Below, piece by piece: positions 59,215 through 64,000 of a stretch of DNA of 64,000 nucleotides. Source of the stretch: Malus domestica (lineage: Eukaryota > Streptophyta > Magnoliopsida > Rosales > Rosaceae); assembly GCF_042453785.1 (NCBI RefSeq), contig NC_091671.1:40194501-40258500 (forward strand), read 5' to 3'. The notes below the pieces were generated by a model, which saw only the letters and a list, made by a program, of their open reading frames with translations, did no database searches and was not told the origin of the DNA. A program made the position numbers and the translations under genes. Each line of letters starts with the position of its first letter. The stretch's first letter is position 1.

Positions 59215-62200
59215 TCAGCATTCAAGATATTGCAGATTATCCTTTGAGCTTGGTACGCTGCAACCTGTAGACCACCCCAAGACACCTAGAATTATATCGA
59301 TGCTTGAGCATGCAATAACCTGAGAGGGGAGAGGGGAGAGGGGAGAGGGGAGAAAATCGCACATTAGCACAAAAAGAATCACTAAGTGATAAAATACGGG
59401 GTTCAGAGATGGATGTCAGAGACATTACCAAACTTTCCGCATTTCCTTCAATGTGAAATAACATGACCGCCATTCTCCTTTCCCCGTCAATCTCAGCCTG
59501 GTCATTGATGGTAAGGGTGTTAAAGAAATACAAGAGAGCGCATCAATATAAAAAAGCAAATAGCTGCCAGCTCCAACCACTCACCACACAAGAACAAATA
59601 GTAATGCCTGCAGCTGCCAATGCTGTTGTAACCTCAGCCATCATACCTGAAATTATTGTTTTAAAGTTAAAACAGGTCTAGAGTGATGCAGACGACGTCT
59701 TAATCCATCAACTGAAACTAATAAGACTACATGCTACTGCTTGACTCAACCTATGAAGGTAAAGTAGAAGAATAAAATTTGTCCCGGGAATCCTTGTAAA
59801 TCATTACTAAAGTAAATCAAGTAGAATGAAAAGAGTATAGGGTAGTAAAAAAGAAATCTCCACTGAGATTCTCAAGAACAAAAATAAATCAGAAGTGCCC
59901 GATCTCAACTAGAAGCAAATGCATCACTAATGTTTTTAATCTCAAGACAGAACAAAGGGAAATCTATCAATGATTCATTAAAAAAGCTAACCTTTTCGAT
60001 CTACAGAAACCACGCAGAACCATTGTATGGAGTGCCCTTCAATACTATGCCAAGAGGCAACCTTGCTGGCCTGCCAACTTTCTAAACTGGGCAAGGCTTC
60101 CTTGCACATTGGAATGTTAGCTTGCAACATTCTGGCAACACCATTCCCTTGTGACAACGACTCCCCTGCAGCCTTTAAACTTACATGCTGAACATTCTTG
60201 TTGTGCTTCCCATTCACCTTGGGAGCCAAGGCGCTTCCATTTGTAATTTGAAAGGGATCTATAGAACTTCGTTCTGGCACTGAAATACCCTTCATTTTTT
60301 CCCATAAAGGTTTGTATCCTTTGGAGGTACTTGGGAGCTCTTGTGCTTCGATCTGTTCTTCAGAATCAGCAATGAAGTCATGTACTTTATCGGCTGTTAT
60401 TTCAGCAACAGACAGGGCTGCTTGCTCCCTTAAGAACTACAGTCCCAATAAAATGTTTATTATTAGAGCAAGGCAAAATAGGACAAACAAAAATAAATGA
60501 TCTTCCAACCAACAAGGCATACTTTCATAATTTTGTGTCTGGCACTACGTGTTTTTGCATGTTGCAACCACTGTTTATGCCTCTGAAAAGCTGATTTTCC
60601 GGTAAGTGACTGGAGAAAAAAGAAAAGAAAATTATGATCCCTAAATGTACAAGCATATGATAACAGAATGCTGAACATGTCATATTAACTCCTCTAGATG
60701 TCCGTATAAATGAGCAATCCATACAATTTTATCATATAACGCGAGTGTGTGTGTGTACGTTAAGGTTCTGTACATTTTATTGGACACGTTTAAAGAAAGG
60801 AAATACAAGATGGATGGCAAATACTGACATTATAAGTGATTATCTCCACAACTTCTGCATTTACAAGTACATGCATTGGAGAAACAAGATTTCCATTGAC
60901 CTGCACCAAAATGAAGTCATCGTAGTTTTAATTCCATACAATGAAAGCATAAATTTAGAATTGAAAAAGAATAGAAGATCAGTCCAATGTAAGCAAATTA
61001 CCTTTGCTGCTACCATTTTGTTGCCAACTTCAGTGTGTATCATGTATGCATAGTCAATAACAGTTGCCCCTTTCGGAAGATTTTTTATCTGCATATCATA
61101 AAGATATCTATCAATACAATAAAGCAAACTTATTTAGCGTGTGAAAATTTATGTTTTTTCTTACCCAATTAATAATAACAATCTCAGTCATGAAGCAATC
61201 CAAATTCTTACCTCTCCCCTGGGAGTAAAGACAAACACACGACTGCCTAATAGATCTCTAGTGATAGTTTCAACAAATTCTCTAGAGCTCATGTTGCCAA
61301 CAAATTCTTCTTGCCATTCTCTAATTGCATTGAGCCAGCCAATCTGGAAGAAACAAGAGACTTCATCCATGAAATTAGCAGACATGAAAGGAGTTTATGG
61401 AGAAATCCCCACGAGGACTAAGAATGAAACATAAATTAGCAATGAATACAGGTACAATACCCTGAGTGCAATGTTTGCATTGTTAAGGCAAACAGTCTTC
61501 CCTCTTGAACTTCTACCATTAGGGAGACTACGCCCAACTAAACCGGTAACAGATCCTCTCCCACTATAATGAGAAGCAATTCCTCTCTGAGCTATCAGAT
61601 CCATCTCTTCTGTTCTTATCTGCCAAAACAGAAAGCCCGTGATGTAAATTAATACCTCCTAAAAGATTACCAATCGATACAGGAGAGACTTCAACTCTGC
61701 ATAAACCTTATTATCAACTTTGGGAAAATATGAGCATGCTAAAAAATGAAGACGAGATTGTACCTGCACTTCTAGACGCAAAATGCTCTCATACAAGAAA
61801 GGAATTACAGTTGTATGGAGACTTTGATAGCCATTAGGTTTTGGAGTGGCAATATAGTCTTTCATCTGTCAGAACAGATAAACACGTATTTTTAAATTTA
61901 CAAATAACTTATACTGCTTAAGCTGAATCATGTAAGAGTAATCGAAGAAATACTCACCGTTCGAGGAATAGGGGTCCAGATTCCATGAACCAACCCTAGG
62001 ACATGGTAGCAGATCTGAAGGGAAAACAACAGAGGGAAAGCTCAACGACATACTAAGGGAAAACAATAGAGGGAAAGCTCAATGACATACGAAGTACAGA
62101 CTACAGAGTCAGTAAAGAATTCCCTATCTTGGCATGAGCAAGGATATACCTGTTGTGGGGTGCACAAAGGTCCAGCTCCAAGGGATGGCTTTGGTTTGAT

Positions 62201-63897
62201 TACAATTCGAAGCTGGTAAAAACGAACATAAGCTATAATTCAATGAAGAAATATGAATCATCATGAAATGTCCTCAACAAAAGTTCCAAGTTAGTTGAAG
62301 CAAATATGAGAACAAACCTGTGCAATTTGATTGATCTCGTTAACTGAACTTTTACATTTGAGCGCAGCCTTATAGATACTGCAAACAAACATCAAGAACA
62401 GTCTATTTTAGCCCGAAAAATAATCCTCAAGAAACTGACTGCTGAAATATGAAGCAGAAATTATGATTTCTCAGACAGAATGACACACTGAGATTGAATG
62501 TAACATCTCATTACAAGGATTACAAGAGTAATAGGTCATGTTCCATGCCGCTTTAAGATCTCTTTGGACAATGTCGTTGTATTTCATGTACCAGATAACA
62601 CAGCAGTACTTAAATCAAATAATAAAGTCAGAGAGAATAATGCGGCCACAAAAACGAATGAGAAAATGGTAGTAGGACTTATGATCTGACCTGTATGGTT
62701 CCTTACACACAGCACGAACTTCAGTTTTCACAGTCATAAGTTCTAAGAACTCATCATCCTCGATCCTCTTCATCAAAATTTTATTTGCCTAGCACAAAGA
62801 ACTAAGGTTTGATGAGCAAACATCACTGATAACACAGTGACGAGAAATTAAAACTGAGAGCCTCTACTTTATTTGCATGCCAAAACAATAACCATACAAT
62901 TGACAATGTCCCCTGAGCATTATGTAGACTCTGTTGTTTAACAAATTAACGCATTACCTCCACAAGTTCTTTCTCATGCTCTTTGTAGAGGCCTGCAACT
63001 CTTCTTTTGATCTTAGCATAATCTTCAGCATTTGTGTACATGAAGGAAAGGTTTTCGAGTTCCAACTGCAATATGGAATATGCGTGCATTCAGAATACAA
63101 ATTAACCAAAGCATAACATATGAAAATGAGATAAGATAGAAAACTTTAACGTTATAATTATATCAGCCATCAAAAACTTGAAATTCAGCTGTGAAACCCT
63201 CGCCCCAATACAAGAAAGAAACTCTTGTATCGCCTAAACTATATTCCTTAAGTCACAAGACTCACAACTCTAATAAATTGAAACTCTAGAGTTTGATGAC
63301 TAGTTATCAATAACTACTTATTTAAGCAACAAGCGATCATAATCCAGGTCCACGGAATTAAGCTACATACAATGATAATTTTAGGTTCCAATGGTGAAAT
63401 CAACAGTTGCAAAACTGGAATATTGAGAATTGAAAAGCATAAATGTGGAAAAATATTTTAAAGGAAAAAAAAAATGGTATACCTTGATTTGGTACATCCC
63501 AAGCAACTTTGCTAGAGGAGCAAAGACCTGCAATGTCTCTCGTGCAATGCTTGACTGGACACAACAAAATATCAAACCATATCAGGCATCAGCTAAATAC
63601 AAATACCAATATAATTCAAAAAGACAACACAACACCTGCTTATGCGGAGGCATGTGTGAAAGAGTACGCATGTTATGGAGTCTGTCAGCTAATTTGACAA
63701 TGATAACTCGGACCTGGGGCAACAACTATTTTAGTTTCCAACTGGTTTCAGCTATAACACATAACATTTGAAAGAACGATAACAAATAGATCTACCTCCT
63801 GTGTCATGGCTAGAAGCATCTGGCGAAGGTCATCTGCTTTTACATCTTGTACAGAATCCTCTTCACTCTTGCATTTCAATTTTCCCAGCTTCGACAC
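59215..63897 (-). CDS. RSH1: RelA/SpoT homologue RSH1, 3' part
   Basis: Eighteen minus-strand exons are visible: 63796-63897, 63636-63713, 63483-63554, 62958-63065, 62691-62788, 62318-62378, 62150-62212, 61958-62014, 61764-61865, 61461-61619, 61212-61343, 61002-61088, 60829-60900, 60523-60609, 59992-60436, 59585-59646, 59429-59497 and 59215-59319. They give 652 residues; the 5' end lies beyond the window. RSH1 controls chloroplast (p)ppGpp. Seen in order: end of the HD hydrolase domain ([13 protein letters not shown]), the synthetase-like domain ([26 protein letters not shown]), a TGS domain ([20 protein letters not shown]) and a C-terminal ACT domain ([20 protein letters not shown]). Plant RSH1 is known to act mainly as a hydrolase because the synthetase site lacks a key glycine. 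The last exon ends [10 protein letters not shown] ... LQYLEC, matching the family terminus. Confidence 0.96.
59324..59352. repeat. agagggg microsatellite at an RSH1 splice acceptor
   Basis: Four 7-bp units lie directly before the last RSH1 exon. On the sense strand this is a C/T-rich tract, so it doubles as the polypyrimidine tract of the final acceptor (59320/59319). Confidence 0.85.
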
Positions 63898-64000
63898 CTA
63901 AACACAAGGAGACATTGAAGTGTGTGCAGGCCCAAATTAATTAGGAGGTTTGTGAAACATCACAGGAGCTATATAAAACATAAAAAGCACAAATGTTATT

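Overview
This is a plant nuclear window, most likely from a Rosaceae species of the apple/pear group. The evidence is intron-rich genes with GT-AG introns, plant-only families (ethylene receptor, group VII ERF, dirigent protein, RSH1, Ole e 1/extensin-like protein), an RTE-type LINE, and dense AT-rich MITEs. The species call is an inference from the repeat types, not from a database search.

Layout. 1-2151 is the 3' half of a large AAA+ ATPase gene (+). 2.2-8.4 kb is intergenic and holds a three-copy tandem array of about 1.35 kb units. Next come thiamin pyrophosphokinase (8476-10609, +), the mismatch-repair gene PMS1 (12889-17783, +) and the Sm-like gene LSM4 (19115-20541, +). A broken duplicate of one PMS1 exon lies at 21.5-21.9 kb. 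A WDR89-type WD40 gene spans 22092-32888 (-); its third intron holds an 8.3 kb composite insertion. That insertion is a full-length RTE LINE, a second RTE 3' end, and a 4.5 kb repeat-rich unit with an orphan coiled-coil ORF, all inside one 18-bp target duplication. Then follow an HSP90 co-chaperone p23 gene (34412-36407, -), the ethylene receptor ERS1 (38455-40824, +), ribosomal protein L19 (41532-43142, -), a dirigent gene (44317-44910, +), a group VII ERF with an N-terminal Met-Cys (47906-48936, -), a 7 kb stretch of nested mobile elements that includes a solo LTR, an Ole e 1/extensin-like gene with decayed duplicates (56070-58256, +), and the 3' two-thirds of the (p)ppGpp enzyme gene RSH1 (59215-63897, -), which runs off the right edge.

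The genes are independent transcription units with unrelated roles. Several (AAA ATPase, PMS1, p23, RPL19, RSH1) have Arabidopsis counterparts that I recall lying close together on the top arm of chromosome 4, and TPK1 and a second AAA paralogue lie together on chromosome 1. The block therefore looks like ancestral gene order inflated by transposons. At least nine copies of one ~155 bp MITE-like repeat are present. Three of them end about 235-245 bp upstream of start codons.

Exon boundaries were assigned by eye from reading frame, GT-AG sites and remembered family sequences. UTR ends and transcription starts are not established.
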